In this document: positions 38,601 through 45,162 of the stretch, piece by piece
Layout: each line of letters starts with the position of its first letter
Numbering within the stretch: position 1 is the first letter of the stretch
From: Virgisporangium aliadipatigenens
GTDB lineage: Bacteria; Actinomycetota; Actinomycetes; Mycobacteriales; Micromonosporaceae
Reading direction: 5' to 3'
NCBI RefSeq assembly: GCF_016863615.1
Contig: NZ_BOPF01000003.1
Location: forward strand, 124,001-188,000
DNA length: 64,000 bases
Notes under the pieces: generated by a model
Seen by the model: only the letters and a program-made list of their open reading frames with translations
What the model was told of the DNA's origin: nothing
Database searches by the model: none
Program-made: the position numbers and the translations under genes

Positions 38601-39972
38601 CGGTGCGCTGACCGGTCTCGGGGGCGGCGTCGGCGGCATCGTCGGTGGGAAGATCGCCGGTGCCCTGGCGACGAAGCTGGGGACGTCGTTGGCTGCCCGG
38701 ATGGCCGGCGGGGCTTTCGCCGGTGGGGTCGAGGACGCCGTCGGGCAGGCGATCGGCAACAAGGGGAACGTCAACTGGGGCGACGTTGCGGTGTCGGCCG
38801 CGATCGGTGGCATCACCGGTGGCTTCGCCAAGGGGGCGGGTCGGCCAGGTGGTGGACGCAGCCACGGCGGCGACGGCGCGAGTAGTGGCGGCCACACGCC
38901 CGCGGCCCGCGACGGGAACTCCTCCCCACCGGCTGCCGCGAGCAGCGGAAACGGGGGCGGAACGCGAGGCACGACCGACGGCACCGATGCGAGTGGCATC
39001 TCCCTCGATAGCCCCGGCAGTTCGCCAGGGTGCTCAGGCAAGCGAGTCCACAGCTTTGATCCCGACACGCCTGTCGTCATGGCAGACGGTTCGAGCAAGC
39101 GCATCGCTGACGTCGAGGTGAACGATCTGGTCGCTTCCACGGATCCGGAAAGCGGCCTGAGTGGTGCGCGCGCGGTCACAGCACTGCACCGCAACGAGGA
39201 CACTGAACTCACTGACCTCACGGTGCTGGTAACCGACGAGGACGGCGGTGCTAAGTCCGTCACTGTTCTAAAGACGACGCAGCACCATCCTTTCTGGGAC
39301 GCAACGGACGGTCGTTGGGTCGACGCAGGAGACTTCGAGCCAGGCCACACGCTCTATACGAGCGAGGGTGGCAGGGCCGTTGTCCTGGAGAGGCGAAGTT
39401 TCGTTGGCCAAGAAGAAATGCGCGACCTCACGGTCGACGACATCCACACGTACTATGTAATCGCCGGCAACGACCCCGTCCTCGTCCACAACTGCGGCGG
39501 CTCTCGCCCCCGGCATGATGCGACGTGCACTTGCGCAGAGAACGGAACCATTACCGGCTACCACCCGCAGGCGGGAGATACGGTTGTTCTCGGTAGAGCA
39601 GAAGTCGGTGTGCCGCTCGCCAAGAAGCTGAACGGGATTCACTTCAACGGCAAGGAATATGCCACCATCGGAGAAAATGGCAACCCGCAATGGGTGAATG
39701 AGGTCCAGAAAGCCTTGGGTAACGATGGAATAAATATCGCCGTCGACCTCGGCGGGCTCGCTGCCAAGGCGGGCTGGGGCCCGAGGGAGATTTTCGAGGC
39801 AGCGGCGAGGCGTGGGAGTGGCCCGGGGGGCTGGAGGGGGAATGCGGGAACAGACTGGGAGATGAGGCAGATCGTGCTCAAGTCTTTCCGAAATCCGAAT
39901 CTTGCAGGCCGGATAACCTGGTATTTGAACGGCACGAATGTTACTTCGGCAATGCGTGGCGTACTGGAATAG
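29698..39972 (+). CDS. Giant Rhs/YD-repeat polymorphic toxin with LamG, Hint and C-terminal toxin domains
   Basis: A 3424-residue exported protein; ATG 29725 (MRVHRHRLARI) is an alternative start. A membrane/signal helix at about 35-55 precedes a beta-rich region (160-375), a DNRLRE-type domain (about 381-560), a DUF6531-type Rhs entry (about 696-760), YD repeats, two LamG-like domains (about 917-1131 and 1210-1418, each with YWRF and DGxWHHxLL/VAG) and a long YD-repeat shell to about 2718. The Rhs core has YQSEWTDTSTGK and MLSRWYNPDTGQFDSRD, closing NNPLTNVDPTG. Then come an Ala/Lys-rich helical run (2768-2905), hydrophobic and Gly-rich parts and a pretoxin Hint domain (3118-3265; FDPDTPVVMADG, HHPFWDATDGRWVDAGD, HTYYVIAGNDPVLVHN). 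The toxin tip (3266-3424) is unassigned. The shell encapsulates the toxin and the Hint domain releases it. The immunity gene follows 15 bases after. Confidence 0.9.
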   Translation: MAETGVPKVMRVHRHRLARINPSLPERRPRRFTRYVAVLAIVVVTASASVPAGSVPGDGGFPMSWLWDWMRPEKGYSDQAFKGLPGQQGGKPPTARGQLSTSDTRAAGGAGSPAGHGIGALPAEETSRPAVRPQTTPKQATEQSFDPATSVPVPERSTEKSTMYRNSDGTLTGHIYSTPVNYKAPDGRWRPIDSTLVPGPDKRLKPAAGDLGMTFAPSAGDPELVRYPLSGGRSFSYGLDGGVDVPAVVDANHATYPNVLPNTDLVLTAGATGVKEAVVLRSADVATSWTFRLRMQGLTATVESDGGVSLRDATGAIALEIPPGFMTDSLVDPQSGLRTTSYGVRYELVNVDGGQALRVTVDEAWVRDPARKFPITVDPTTTSLNANADTYYRDEDPPYKPHHAENEILVGRSPSPYFRARGFLRFDDFQGAYGGLWIGGARLKLFQSFAQSCTPTGMSVHRVKTWWDFRSGYGWSGPGLVDDPSAYLLAPPGVACENSSHDPETGVWQSVSYTKITDLRGWADGSIENYGIALLTDESTSNAWKVFTSENHWANLGPYLEVDYNEPIAPQVDAQYPQYGYSSPTLTPELMAEAHDPDGFPRPITYKFMVFDKDSNKIAESEATGTRTWTVPAGVLKWGESYKWTVIVHDGYQSGTSQTINPFTTGVPQPLVMSGLSQNGGHGFDPGIRNYTTAAADISVATVGPALAVQRFYNSLSLRSDGAFGSGWASTVDSRATELLDAAGGVQTVVVTYPDGKEVAFGKNADETFSPPMGRFATFAPVTGGGYRLTDKDGTTYTFTVASGTGQYRVTSIADPNGRSVAFAYDAGRLRTMTSTSGRTLTFTWEQTVSGKWHVSAVESDRAAAGDAASTARATYTYGVDDQLTKACAVDTTECTTYTYTAATQYPTTVQNAGPHSYWRFNEASGTVAASQALENQGVDNGTYADVTLGTPGPLAGSTATAARFDGTSSRVQLPSKLVTASSYQSVSMWFKADAGKTGVLFSYSQDPVSNGTTTVNYTPALYIGSSGKLHGEFWDDTVATMTSPGAVTDGNWHHVALVAGGDRQWLYLDGAQVGAKTGRITLFAPGGTNNESIGAGFLGHGWPDNPNTNNGTAKAYHFSGSIAEAATFDRPLTAAEVAALRQSGVDPSRALTSITRPSGNPTATVAYDPTAGTVTQVTDVNGGVWKLNAPTVSGSSQIYQSSVLASGPADYWRFAETGTFEAVNQVRGGQATYSNVTLGTADGPLGDTVASFNGSGSHVVLPSDAHPSGPGPVSVGLWFKMNAGSNAGGVLYSFGDKPAGTKSAQYVPALYVGTDGKLRGKWCWCDNQQSPITSSAGVNDGQWHHALLTAGTNKQTLYLDGVQVGTLDRAIESSTTPYVYIGAGTTDGWPSAARDTVSGWFPGQIADVAYYRSELSNINASVQFAARAKSAGAPAKTIVVTDPGDRPLTYTYDMAGRKVAEKDTLGNVTKYGYDTGGFLRTTTDPNGSVTVNEHDVRGNTVSTTTCQNQAQNKCSTAYYTYFPDATSKVLTPDPRNDVLLTVRGPGSTSATDDTYLTTMSYDSRGNRTEVRDPLGRVTRTTYTDATSGVPAGLPATVTTPGGAVQTIAYLPSGDLKSVTDPLGKITTLTYDGLGRPVTSTEVTDTYPAGLTTTLTYDRRGRSTTQTEPPVLNRVTGARHTAVTTYTYNEDGLVTGQRVADTTGGDAARGISFTYNANGKQETATDAAGKVTRFTYDRYGNAVTETDTDGTTTRSDYDPEGRLLTTTLLGWTGNPNNPTAPRDLVLNSKAYDPAGRLGVETDAMGWETRYTYTDNGFTATVTRADPSTGAQFVRENNTYDAAGYLVRQTTNDGATTVEYTVDAAGRTRVSTVDPAGLKRRSEYTYTPDDHTESVTTTGPDGVVVARTETGYDAMGNTKSRTNQIGTGLPSVTTTYTLDRDGNPTTVTDPAGKVTNVEYDEAGRVAVTVAPRVMSEVSGGTPVEVRPVTMTGYDTFGSVTESKDPNGNVTVTEYDAAGRAVKTILPEYTPPGSSTPIRPTASKTYDALGQVTSSTDPFEKVTRYTYDQLGRVVKTTAPNGAESTFTYDMLGDQLSATDPTGATTTATYDYLGRTVTTSAVVRQDDKHYTTTMTYGYGGWLASQRSPDGVTASTTYNAAGEPVASTDPAGKVTRYEYDAVGRKTKVTVPDGSFSTVQYDLAGRVVRDETYSPAGAFLTRKSAAYDANGNMVTSIDARGTSTTLEYDAMGRLTKQTEPLSATDSMVSTFGYDTAGNVTRFTDGRGKSFLTTYNVWGLPESRIEPATARYPNAADRTYTIAYDKGGRVASQKAPGGVTVTMEYDSVGNLKKQSGTGAEAATVDRTFDYDLAGRMTSASAPGGSNAFTYDDRNALRTVTGPTGNSSFTYTADGQMKSRTDAAGTTAFGYDTAGRLSTLDNSGLKLTLGYNDLSQLAQVTYGDNGNRRVFGYDSGHRLETDDLRNPSGTTIAKITYGYDANGNETSKKTVGFGGSTNNTYTYDLADQLKTWNNGVTTTEYAYDKSGNRTKAGARTFTYDERNQLMSSSDGTQYSYTPRGTLASTVANGQTRLTRSDAFGQTVSEQAPGGTEQTYQYDAFGRVWRAGFAYSGVGNQLASDGTALYVRDPGGDLIGVLSGTAKTFAWTDLHTDVVGQFGATSTALLGSTTYDPFGKVLNTGGMLGSLGYQSEWTDTSTGKVNMLSRWYNPDTGQFDSRDKANVSPVGNSVGGNRYAYANNNPLTNVDPTGHWPSVGKMLKGAASAVVSVAKTVASVAVAAYDYAASAVTTAYNWAVSAVKAVASTVVSAVKAVANTVKSAVKATAKAAAAAAAAGRKYAAEKAAAARKATQKAYNKAAAAAKAIPAKVARTAQSAAARVADAYNAAEKWVKENKDLLIDVAAIGGAVLAGLACTAVTAGAAAIACMAGTAALINVAKDAGQGKINNWGDAFGSLGSGALTGLGGGVGGIVGGKIAGALATKLGTSLAARMAGGAFAGGVEDAVGQAIGNKGNVNWGDVAVSAAIGGITGGFAKGAGRPGGGRSHGGDGASSGGHTPAARDGNSSPPAAASSGNGGGTRGTTDGTDASGISLDSPGSSPGCSGKRVHSFDPDTPVVMADGSSKRIADVEVNDLVASTDPESGLSGARAVTALHRNEDTELTDLTVLVTDEDGGAKSVTVLKTTQHHPFWDATDGRWVDAGDFEPGHTLYTSEGGRAVVLERRSFVGQEEMRDLTVDDIHTYYVIAGNDPVLVHNCGGSRPRHDATCTCAENGTITGYHPQAGDTVVLGRAEVGVPLAKKLNGIHFNGKEYATIGENGNPQWVNEVQKALGNDGINIAVDLGGLAAKAGWGPREIFEAAARRGSGPGGWRGNAGTDWEMRQIVLKSFRNPNLAGRITWYLNGTNVTSAMRGVLE

Positions 39973-39987
39973 GAGCGGAGGATGTCC

Positions 39988-40623
39988 ATGTCTGAAGAAG
40001 ACCTCGTCCGTGCGCTCGACAACGAGCTGGGCCACTCCCTGCCGCACCGTTTCTCGGTGGGGAGTGTTTCGGTGGCCACCGGTGTAGCCGTATTGTCTCA
40101 TGGCGACCGGTTCGTAAACGTCTTTGAGAACGATGGCTCATTCCTGCTGTCGTTCCATTGGAGAGGGAGGCAGCAGGCGCACGGAATGACATCCGAAATT
40201 TCCGCCGCCGCCGACTCTGCACGGCGATGGGTCGAAGGGGCGAGCCTGGAAAACCTCGCCGTTGCGTACCCATTCGTTAAGTTCTCAGGGCTTCAGCTCG
40301 CCTACGAGCGAGGAACCGCCGTCGAGTTTCAGTGGGCTGCATTACTCGACCTGGTGAAAGAAGAGGAGCAAACCTTCCGGGACCTCGTGGTTTTGGCTTC
40401 AAATAACGACTTCCTAAAGCAGTTCTTTCCTCATCTTGGCCACCGCTTCGCGCTGTCTTTCGATGAATACAGCGACGGCATACTTGTTGCAGTGTTCGTC
40501 CGCCGTCCCGGATGGTTCGTCATCTTCGGTGACGGCGACGACGACGGCGTCAGGTTCGAGGGTGATGCGCCGCGGATAGTCGACTATTTGGTCGCGCGGC
40601 TCCGTGATCAGATATCCCGTTGA
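39988..40623 (+). CDS. DUF6193-like probable immunity protein for the Rhs toxin
   Basis: A 211-residue acidic cytoplasmic protein. ATG 39988 is preferred over 39982 because GGAGCGGAGG lies six bases upstream of it and too close to the first. Features of DUF6193 proteins as I know them: DSARRWVEGASLENLAVAYP, an ERGTAVEFQWAALLD segment and FRDLVVLASNNDFLKQFFPH. It begins 15 bases after the Rhs stop, the standard place for a cognate immunity gene, and has the same lower GC as the toxin tip, so the two probably arrived together. Immunity function is inferred from position and composition, not shown. Confidence 0.72.
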   Translation: MSEEDLVRALDNELGHSLPHRFSVGSVSVATGVAVLSHGDRFVNVFENDGSFLLSFHWRGRQQAHGMTSEISAAADSARRWVEGASLENLAVAYPFVKFSGLQLAYERGTAVEFQWAALLDLVKEEEQTFRDLVVLASNNDFLKQFFPHLGHRFALSFDEYSDGILVAVFVRRPGWFVIFGDGDDDGVRFEGDAPRIVDYLVARLRDQISR

Positions 40624-40705
40624 GGCATTCGCTTTCCTGGCAAAGAGAGGAACATTCTAGTGTCCTGCGCCTGAGATTCTTTTGATAAGTGTCTATGCTG
40701 TTTGG

Positions 40706-41058
40706 ATGACGCGTCCGGGTCCTCGTGCCGCTGAGATCGACTTGTCCGATGACGAGCGTGTGGAGCTACGCCGGTGGGCGGCTGGTGACGGTGTCTCGCC
40801 TGCGGTGGCCGTGCGGGCCCGGATCGTGCTGGCCTGCTCGGAAGGCATGACGAACGCTGCGGCCGCGACGTGGTGTTCGGCCACCAAGGCGATGGTGGGG
40901 ACGTGGCGGCCCGGTTCGCGCAGCGGCGGTTGGCGGGGCTGCTCGACCAGCCGAGGCCGGGGCGGCCGACAACAGGGGTGGTCCTGGACGACACCGAACG
41001 TGCGACCCTGACCAGATGGGCGCGACGGGCGAGTTCGTCGCAGGTGATGGCCCGATTG
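40706..41058 (+). mobile_element. IS630-family transposase remnant, frameshifted
   Basis: From ATG 40706 the protein starts as an IS630 transposase: MTRPGPRAAEIDLSDDERVE, then AVRARIVLACSEGMTNAAAA. A frameshift near 40905 moves to another frame with ARFAQRRLAGLLDQPRPGRP, the standard helix-turn-helix to linker segment. Next comes LDDTERATLTRWARRASSSQ, which looks like the beginning of a second IS630-type protein, so two copies may be nested. The DDE catalytic domain is absent. Inactive. Confidence 0.8.
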
Positions 41059-41059
41059 C

Positions 41060-41255
41060 CCGGCTCGCGTACGCGATCCTCGACGCCACCCTTGTCGTAT
41101 CGACCAGCTCGGCGGGACCGCCAACCGCCCGCTACTACGCGGGAAACCCCGCCACCACGCCGTCAACGTCCAGGCCATCGCCGACTGCGCCGGCCGACTG
41201 AAGGGGGTGTCACCGGCGCTACCCGGCTCGACCCACGATCTGACCGCCGCCCCCA
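41060..41255 (+). mobile_element. IS5-type DDE transposase fragment
   Basis: Scattered over two frames are segments of the catalytic domain of IS5-type transposases: AYAILDATLV, then after a frame change IDQLGGTANRP, GKPRHHAVNVQAIADCAGRL and VSPALPGSTHDLTAA. The first Asp region and the middle strand with its HxVNVQ motif are present; the N-terminus and last catalytic Glu are absent. It directly follows the IS630 remnant and ends where SMI1 homology begins. Confidence 0.78.
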
Positions 41256-41261
41256 ATCGCG

Positions 41262-41612
41262 TTGTTGAACTTCCCGGATGCGGCTGCGGGTGCTTCCGAA
41301 GTATTGAGCAAGTATGAATCAAGTGGGGAGGTGCTTCCTGCTGCAGTCGAACGGTTGCTGGCAATAGCAGTGACCGATAACGGTGACACGGTCTACTGGG
41401 TGCGAGAGCCGGACGAATTTCCGGATCGCTGGCGCGTTGCGGTCAATGGAGCCAGAGACTTCGATGAGTGGCACCTGTTCGACGGCGGCCTGGTACACTT
41501 CCTGGTCTCCGTGTTCAGCCGCGAATGGGTGGCTCCTGTGTTTCCCGAGGACTTCCCTTATCCGGACAAGCCGCCAGTGTTCAAGCCATATGAGCGCAGA
41601 ATCGTTTCTTGA
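41262..41612 (+). pseudogene. SMI1/KNR4 immunity gene, 5'-truncated at the IS remnants
   Basis: About 115 codons read as the C-terminal part of an SMI1/KNR4 immunity domain: LPAAVERLLAIAVTDNGDTVYW, FDEWHLFDGGLVHFL and VAPVFPEDFPYP, closely parallel to the intact copy in the Imm10-SMI1 gene. The N-terminal W-x-x-L / P-x-D-Y-R part is missing and IS5-type sequence abuts at about 41262. A fragment could be translated from an internal start, but a functional protein is unlikely. Its composition is as AT-rich as the toxin tip. Confidence 0.82.
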
Positions 41613-41982
41613 CGCATGTCATCCTTTTCGAACGGCCGGCGTAGGTCCCTTTCCGGCTTCGACTATTGGCGCGATAGATGACGGCCGTATACTCACCGCT
41701 GATCTATTTGATCGGGTTCGCGACGGTCTTGGCAATTCCGGCGGACGATCTCTCTGCCGTGACCGGCATCTAGCTTTCCGAGGATGTCGGGGCAGTCGAT
41801 CCTGCGGTGGCCGAAGTAGGAGAGCTGATCTGGGATGTCAGGCGCTTGTCCGCCGCCAGGTGTGCACTGCCGTCATCGCCTCGGTCGTTACCCAGGTGTG
41901 GACGAGGTGGGCCATGCTACGTGACCTTGGTGTCGGGCGTGGTGCGGCTGCGGGTCAGGGCCGCGCATCGTAGGGTGCGCAG
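41613..41982 (+). other. 370-base gap without a recognisable gene
   Basis: Neither strand gave a recognisable protein. The stretch is lower in GC than its right flank and contains several stops in all frames. It probably consists of decayed accessory DNA at the right border of the conflict region; normal high-GC coding resumes at 41983. Confidence 0.6.
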
Positions 41983-42369
41983 GTGAACCTAGAGAAAGTG
42001 GTCTTCGGCTTCTTCGTGCTGCTGGCCGCCACCCTCAACTTCGGCTTCTTCATCGGCGACCTGTCGGACCCCACCGTCCACAACGTCTACGAGCTCTTCG
42101 CCGCCGTCGTCGTCAACCTCATCGCGACGGTGCTCAAGTTCGGCGACCGCACCCAGATCGGCGCCGTTCACCTGGCCACCAGCCTCGTCGCCGACCTGCA
42201 GCTCATCGCCGCCACCGTCATGTGGGCGTACGCGGCGCACGTCTCCGAGGAGGGGATGACCGAGGCGGCCACGGCCGGCATCGTCTCGCTGTCGGGCGGG
42301 GCGCTGTTCGCCAACGTCGTCTCGGTGATCCTGCTGCTGGTCGAGACCGTGTCGTTCCAGAGAAAGTAA
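41983..42369 (+). CDS. DUF6394-like small membrane protein
   Basis: A 128-residue integral membrane protein from GTG 41983. Four hydrophobic segments: about 5-25 (VVFGFFVLLAATLNFGFFIG), 35-50, 62-80 and 98-124. The sequence DPTVHNVYELFAAVVVNLIA and LKFGDRTQIGAVHLATSLVADLQL is typical of the family annotated DUF6394 and found with potassium channel genes. Here it ends two bases before the channel gene. It may be an accessory subunit. No catalytic motif is seen. Confidence 0.72.
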   Translation: MNLEKVVFGFFVLLAATLNFGFFIGDLSDPTVHNVYELFAAVVVNLIATVLKFGDRTQIGAVHLATSLVADLQLIAATVMWAYAAHVSEEGMTEAATAGIVSLSGGALFANVVSVILLLVETVSFQRK

Positions 42370-42371
42370 GA

Positions 42372-44162
42372 ATGATGCAGAGGCTGTTCTTCTCTGCGAA
42401 GAAGGGACGACGGCGGGCCCGGTGGCGGACGCCGGTGGCGGCGGGCGTTCAGGCGTCGGCGACCATTTTCCTGATTTTGCGGCGGATGCGCGCGCCGCTC
42501 ATCACACTCATCGCCATTTTCGCCGTCAGTGTGCTCGGGTTGACGCTCGTCCCGGGGCGCGACGCCGACGGGGCGCCGGAGCGGATGAGCATCTTCGACG
42601 CCTTCTATTTCATGTCGTACACGGCGACGACGATCGGGTTCGGGGAGTTGCCGCAGCCGTTCACCGCCGCGCAGCGGCTGTGGGTCATGGTGACGATCTA
42701 CCTGACCGTGATCGGCTGGGCGTACGCGCTCGGGTCGTTGCTGACCCTGCTGCAGGACCGCAAGTTCCGCCAGGCGCTCGCCGTCCAGCATTTCACCCGC
42801 AAGGTGCGACGGCTCAACGAGCCGTTCCTGCTCTTCGCCGGTTACGGACGGACCGGCCAGGCGCTGGGGCGCTCGATGGACGCGCTGGGCCGCCGGCTGG
42901 TCGTCGTCGATATTTCGGAGGAACGGATCGACGCGCTCGACGTCGACCAGTACGCGGCCGACGTTCCGGGTCTCGTCGGCAACGCCGGCAACCCGCACGT
43001 GCTGGAGATGGCCGGCCTGGGGCATCCGGACTGCGAGGCCGTGCTGGCGATGACGGACGACGACGAGACGAACCTCTCCGTCGTGATGGCCGCGACGCTG
43101 CTGCGCCCGGAGGTGCCGATCGTCGCCCGCACGACCTCGGCGACGATCGGCAACCGGATGCGGGCGTTCGGCACGCCCACGGTCATCAACCCGTTCGACC
43201 GCTTCGGTGACCGGCTGCGGCTGGCGTTGCGCGCGCCGGCGTCGTACCAGCTGCTGACCTGGCTGGAGACGGGCCCGGGCACGCACCTGCCCGGCCGCGC
43301 CGAACCGCCGGCGAACGGCCGCTGGGTCGTGTGCGGCTTCGGCAGGTTCGGCCGGGAACTCGCCGCCGACCTGCGCGCCAACGGCGCCGAGGTGACGGTC
43401 CTCGATCCGGAGGCCGACCCGGGGCGGGGCGGCCCGCAGCTCTCGGTGATCTGCGGGGACGCCACCGATCCGGAGGTGATGGACCAGGTCGGGCTGACCG
43501 ACGCGGTCGGCTTCGTCGCCGGCACCGACAACGACACCACCAACCTGTGCCTGGTGGCCGCCGCCCAGCGGGTCAATCCGGAGCTGTTCGTGGTGGCCCG
43601 GCAGAACGACCCGGACAGCACGCCGATGTTCGCCCAGATGCGCATCGACTCGCTGCTGGTGGCCACCGAGGTGGTGACGCACGAGGCGTACGCGCGGCTG
43701 AGCAGCCCGCTGCTGTGGCAGTTCCTGTCCCGCCTGCCGGAACAGGGGGACGACTGGGCGGATCGGGTCGTCGGGCGGCTGGCCGACCATTGCGGGTTCC
43801 ACCTGGAGAACGTCTGGGAGACGACCCTGACCGGGCGGGAGACGCCGGCGCTCGGCGAATGGCTGGCCGGGGGTGCGGCGCGCCTCGGCGACCTGCTGCG
43901 CGAACCGGCGGACCCGGACCGGCCGCTGCCGGTGGTGACCCTGCTCGTGCGGCGCGGCAACGGCGACGTGGTGATGACGCCCGACGACGACGAACTCCTG
44001 CACAAGGGTGACACGCTGCTGCTGGTCGGCCCGTCGGCGGCCCGCAGCGCCCTGAACGCCGTCATCGCCGTCGAGACGCTCTTCTCCTACGTGGTGCACC
44101 GCGAGTACGTGCCGGCGGGCACGCTGTGGCGCTGGCTGGTTCAGACGGTGCGCCGCAGGTAG
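42372..44162 (+). CDS. Potassium channel protein with two TrkA-N (RCK) domains
   Basis: A 596-residue protein with one pore module and two RCK domains. Helices at about 41-60 and 100-125 flank the pore helix and filter TIGFGE (87-92) instead of the usual TVGYGD/TIGFGD. RCK1 (about 132-300) has a Rossmann start LLFAGYGRTGQALG and VVVDISEERIDAL; RCK2 (about 315-) has WVVCGFGRFGRELAA. A C-terminal TrkA-C-like part ends in GDTLLLVGP. Nucleotide or Ca2+ binding by the RCK ring is expected to gate the pore. The ATG at 42372 lies two bases after the DUF6394-like stop. Its 3' end overlaps the SDR gene by 22 bases. Confidence 0.9.
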   Translation: MMQRLFFSAKKGRRRARWRTPVAAGVQASATIFLILRRMRAPLITLIAIFAVSVLGLTLVPGRDADGAPERMSIFDAFYFMSYTATTIGFGELPQPFTAAQRLWVMVTIYLTVIGWAYALGSLLTLLQDRKFRQALAVQHFTRKVRRLNEPFLLFAGYGRTGQALGRSMDALGRRLVVVDISEERIDALDVDQYAADVPGLVGNAGNPHVLEMAGLGHPDCEAVLAMTDDDETNLSVVMAATLLRPEVPIVARTTSATIGNRMRAFGTPTVINPFDRFGDRLRLALRAPASYQLLTWLETGPGTHLPGRAEPPANGRWVVCGFGRFGRELAADLRANGAEVTVLDPEADPGRGGPQLSVICGDATDPEVMDQVGLTDAVGFVAGTDNDTTNLCLVAAAQRVNPELFVVARQNDPDSTPMFAQMRIDSLLVATEVVTHEAYARLSSPLLWQFLSRLPEQGDDWADRVVGRLADHCGFHLENVWETTLTGRETPALGEWLAGGAARLGDLLREPADPDRPLPVVTLLVRRGNGDVVMTPDDDELLHKGDTLLLVGPSAARSALNAVIAVETLFSYVVHREYVPAGTLWRWLVQTVRRR

Positions 44163-45019
44163 GCCCCGGCGGCGTCGCGGACCTGCTGCTGCAGCCCGCG
44201 GTCGTGGGAGACCGGTGGCGTGCGCGCCTCGTCGAACCGGTTGAAGTACCGCCCGCTCACGCCCTCGAGCGCCGGGGCGGTGGCGACGTGCAGGATGGCC
44301 CGCGCGCCCTCCTTCGGCGGCAGCAGCCCGCGCGTCATCATCCCGCGGAACGCCTTCGCGTACGACGGGATCATGTCGTCGACGATGCCGGTGGCGGCGA
44401 CGCCGGGGTGCACGGAGTTGACGGTCACCCCGGTGTCGGCGAGCCGGTCGGCGAGCGCGTAGCCGTTCATGACGGTGAGCAGCTTGGCGCGCGCGTACGC
44501 GGTGAACGGCTGGAAGCCCTGGTCGGGATTGACCTTCGTGAGATCGTCGAACGGCTCCAGCGACACCGGGCGGGGTGCGCGGCCCAGCTTCACCTGCCGG
44601 GTGTCGTTGATCGCGTCGGACACCACGTTGACGACGCGGGACGGCGCGCCGGCCTTCAGCGCACCCAGCAGTCGCTCCGTCAGGAGAAACCCGGCCAGGA
44701 AGTTGACCGCGACGTGCAGTTCGACGCCGAGGTCGTTGACGTCGCGGGTGCGAAAGTGCGCGCCGGCGTTGTTGACCAGCAGGTGCAGCTCGGGATGGCG
44801 GGCGGAGATGCGGCCGGCCAGGTGGTGCACGTCGTCGGGTGAGGTGAGGTCGGCGGCGAACACCTCGACGCGGTCGAAGCCGAGTTGCGCGGCGATCCGT
44901 CGACCGCGTTCGGCGTTGCGCACCACGAGGAGGACGGTGTCGCCGCGGGCGACCAGTTCGGCCGCGACGACGCGTCCCATGTCCCCGGTGGCGCCGGTGA
45001 CGACACTGACGTTGTTCAT
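44141..45019 (-). CDS. SDR-family oxidoreductase
   Basis: A 292-residue short-chain dehydrogenase of the retinol-dehydrogenase-like type: NAD(P)-binding TGATGDMGRVVA, the strand LVVRNAERG favouring NADP, NNAGAHF and the catalytic pair YARAKLL with Ser in VVNVVSDA; HPGVAATGI follows. The ATG at 45019 is chosen over upstream in-frame codons because it starts the first strand. It is divergent from a TetR gene across a palindromic operator, so the TetR protein most likely controls it. The substrate is unknown. Confidence 0.9.
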   Translation of the reverse strand: MNNVSVVTGATGDMGRVVAAELVARGDTVLLVVRNAERGRRIAAQLGFDRVEVFAADLTSPDDVHHLAGRISARHPELHLLVNNAGAHFRTRDVNDLGVELHVAVNFLAGFLLTERLLGALKAGAPSRVVNVVSDAINDTRQVKLGRAPRPVSLEPFDDLTKVNPDQGFQPFTAYARAKLLTVMNGYALADRLADTGVTVNSVHPGVAATGIVDDMIPSYAKAFRGMMTRGLLPPKEGARAILHVATAPALEGVSGRYFNRFDEARTPPVSHDRGLQQQVRDAAGAYLRRTV

Positions 45020-45033
45020 GGGTGAGCCTCCAT

Positions 45034-45104
45034 CGATCTTGCAGTTGTGGCGCGGACACAGGTGCTGGAAGAGGGACAGGCCGGGCGCCATGACTGCAAG
45101 ATCG
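45034..45104. promoter_or_regulatory. Long-range 12-bp inverted repeat in the SDR leader
   Basis: CGATCTTGCAGT (45034-45045) and ACTGCAAGATCG (45093-45104) are perfect reverse complements, 47 bases apart. In the SDR transcript they would form a hairpin just upstream of the start codon, or they could be two protein-binding half sites. Confidence 0.6.
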
Positions 45105-45117
45105 GCGCGGCCATCTG

Positions 45118-45155
45118 TGAGACAGGTTGTCTCAGAAATTCCGGTGCGTCAAGAT
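45118..45155 (+). promoter_or_regulatory. TetR operator overlapping a promoter
   Basis: TGAGACA-GGT-TGTCTCA (45118-45134) is a perfect palindrome with a three-base centre. It overlaps a possible -35 TTGTCT (45127-45132), 17 bases from CAAGAT (45150-45155), giving a short leader before the TetR start at 45163. This fits autorepression and control of the divergent SDR gene. Confidence 0.65.
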
Positions 45156-45162
45156 GAGGGGC

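Noticed and set aside
41613-41982. Possible further transposase fragment on the minus strand
   Set aside because: Short His/Arg-rich stretches looked transposase-like, but no signature motif could be identified in any frame.
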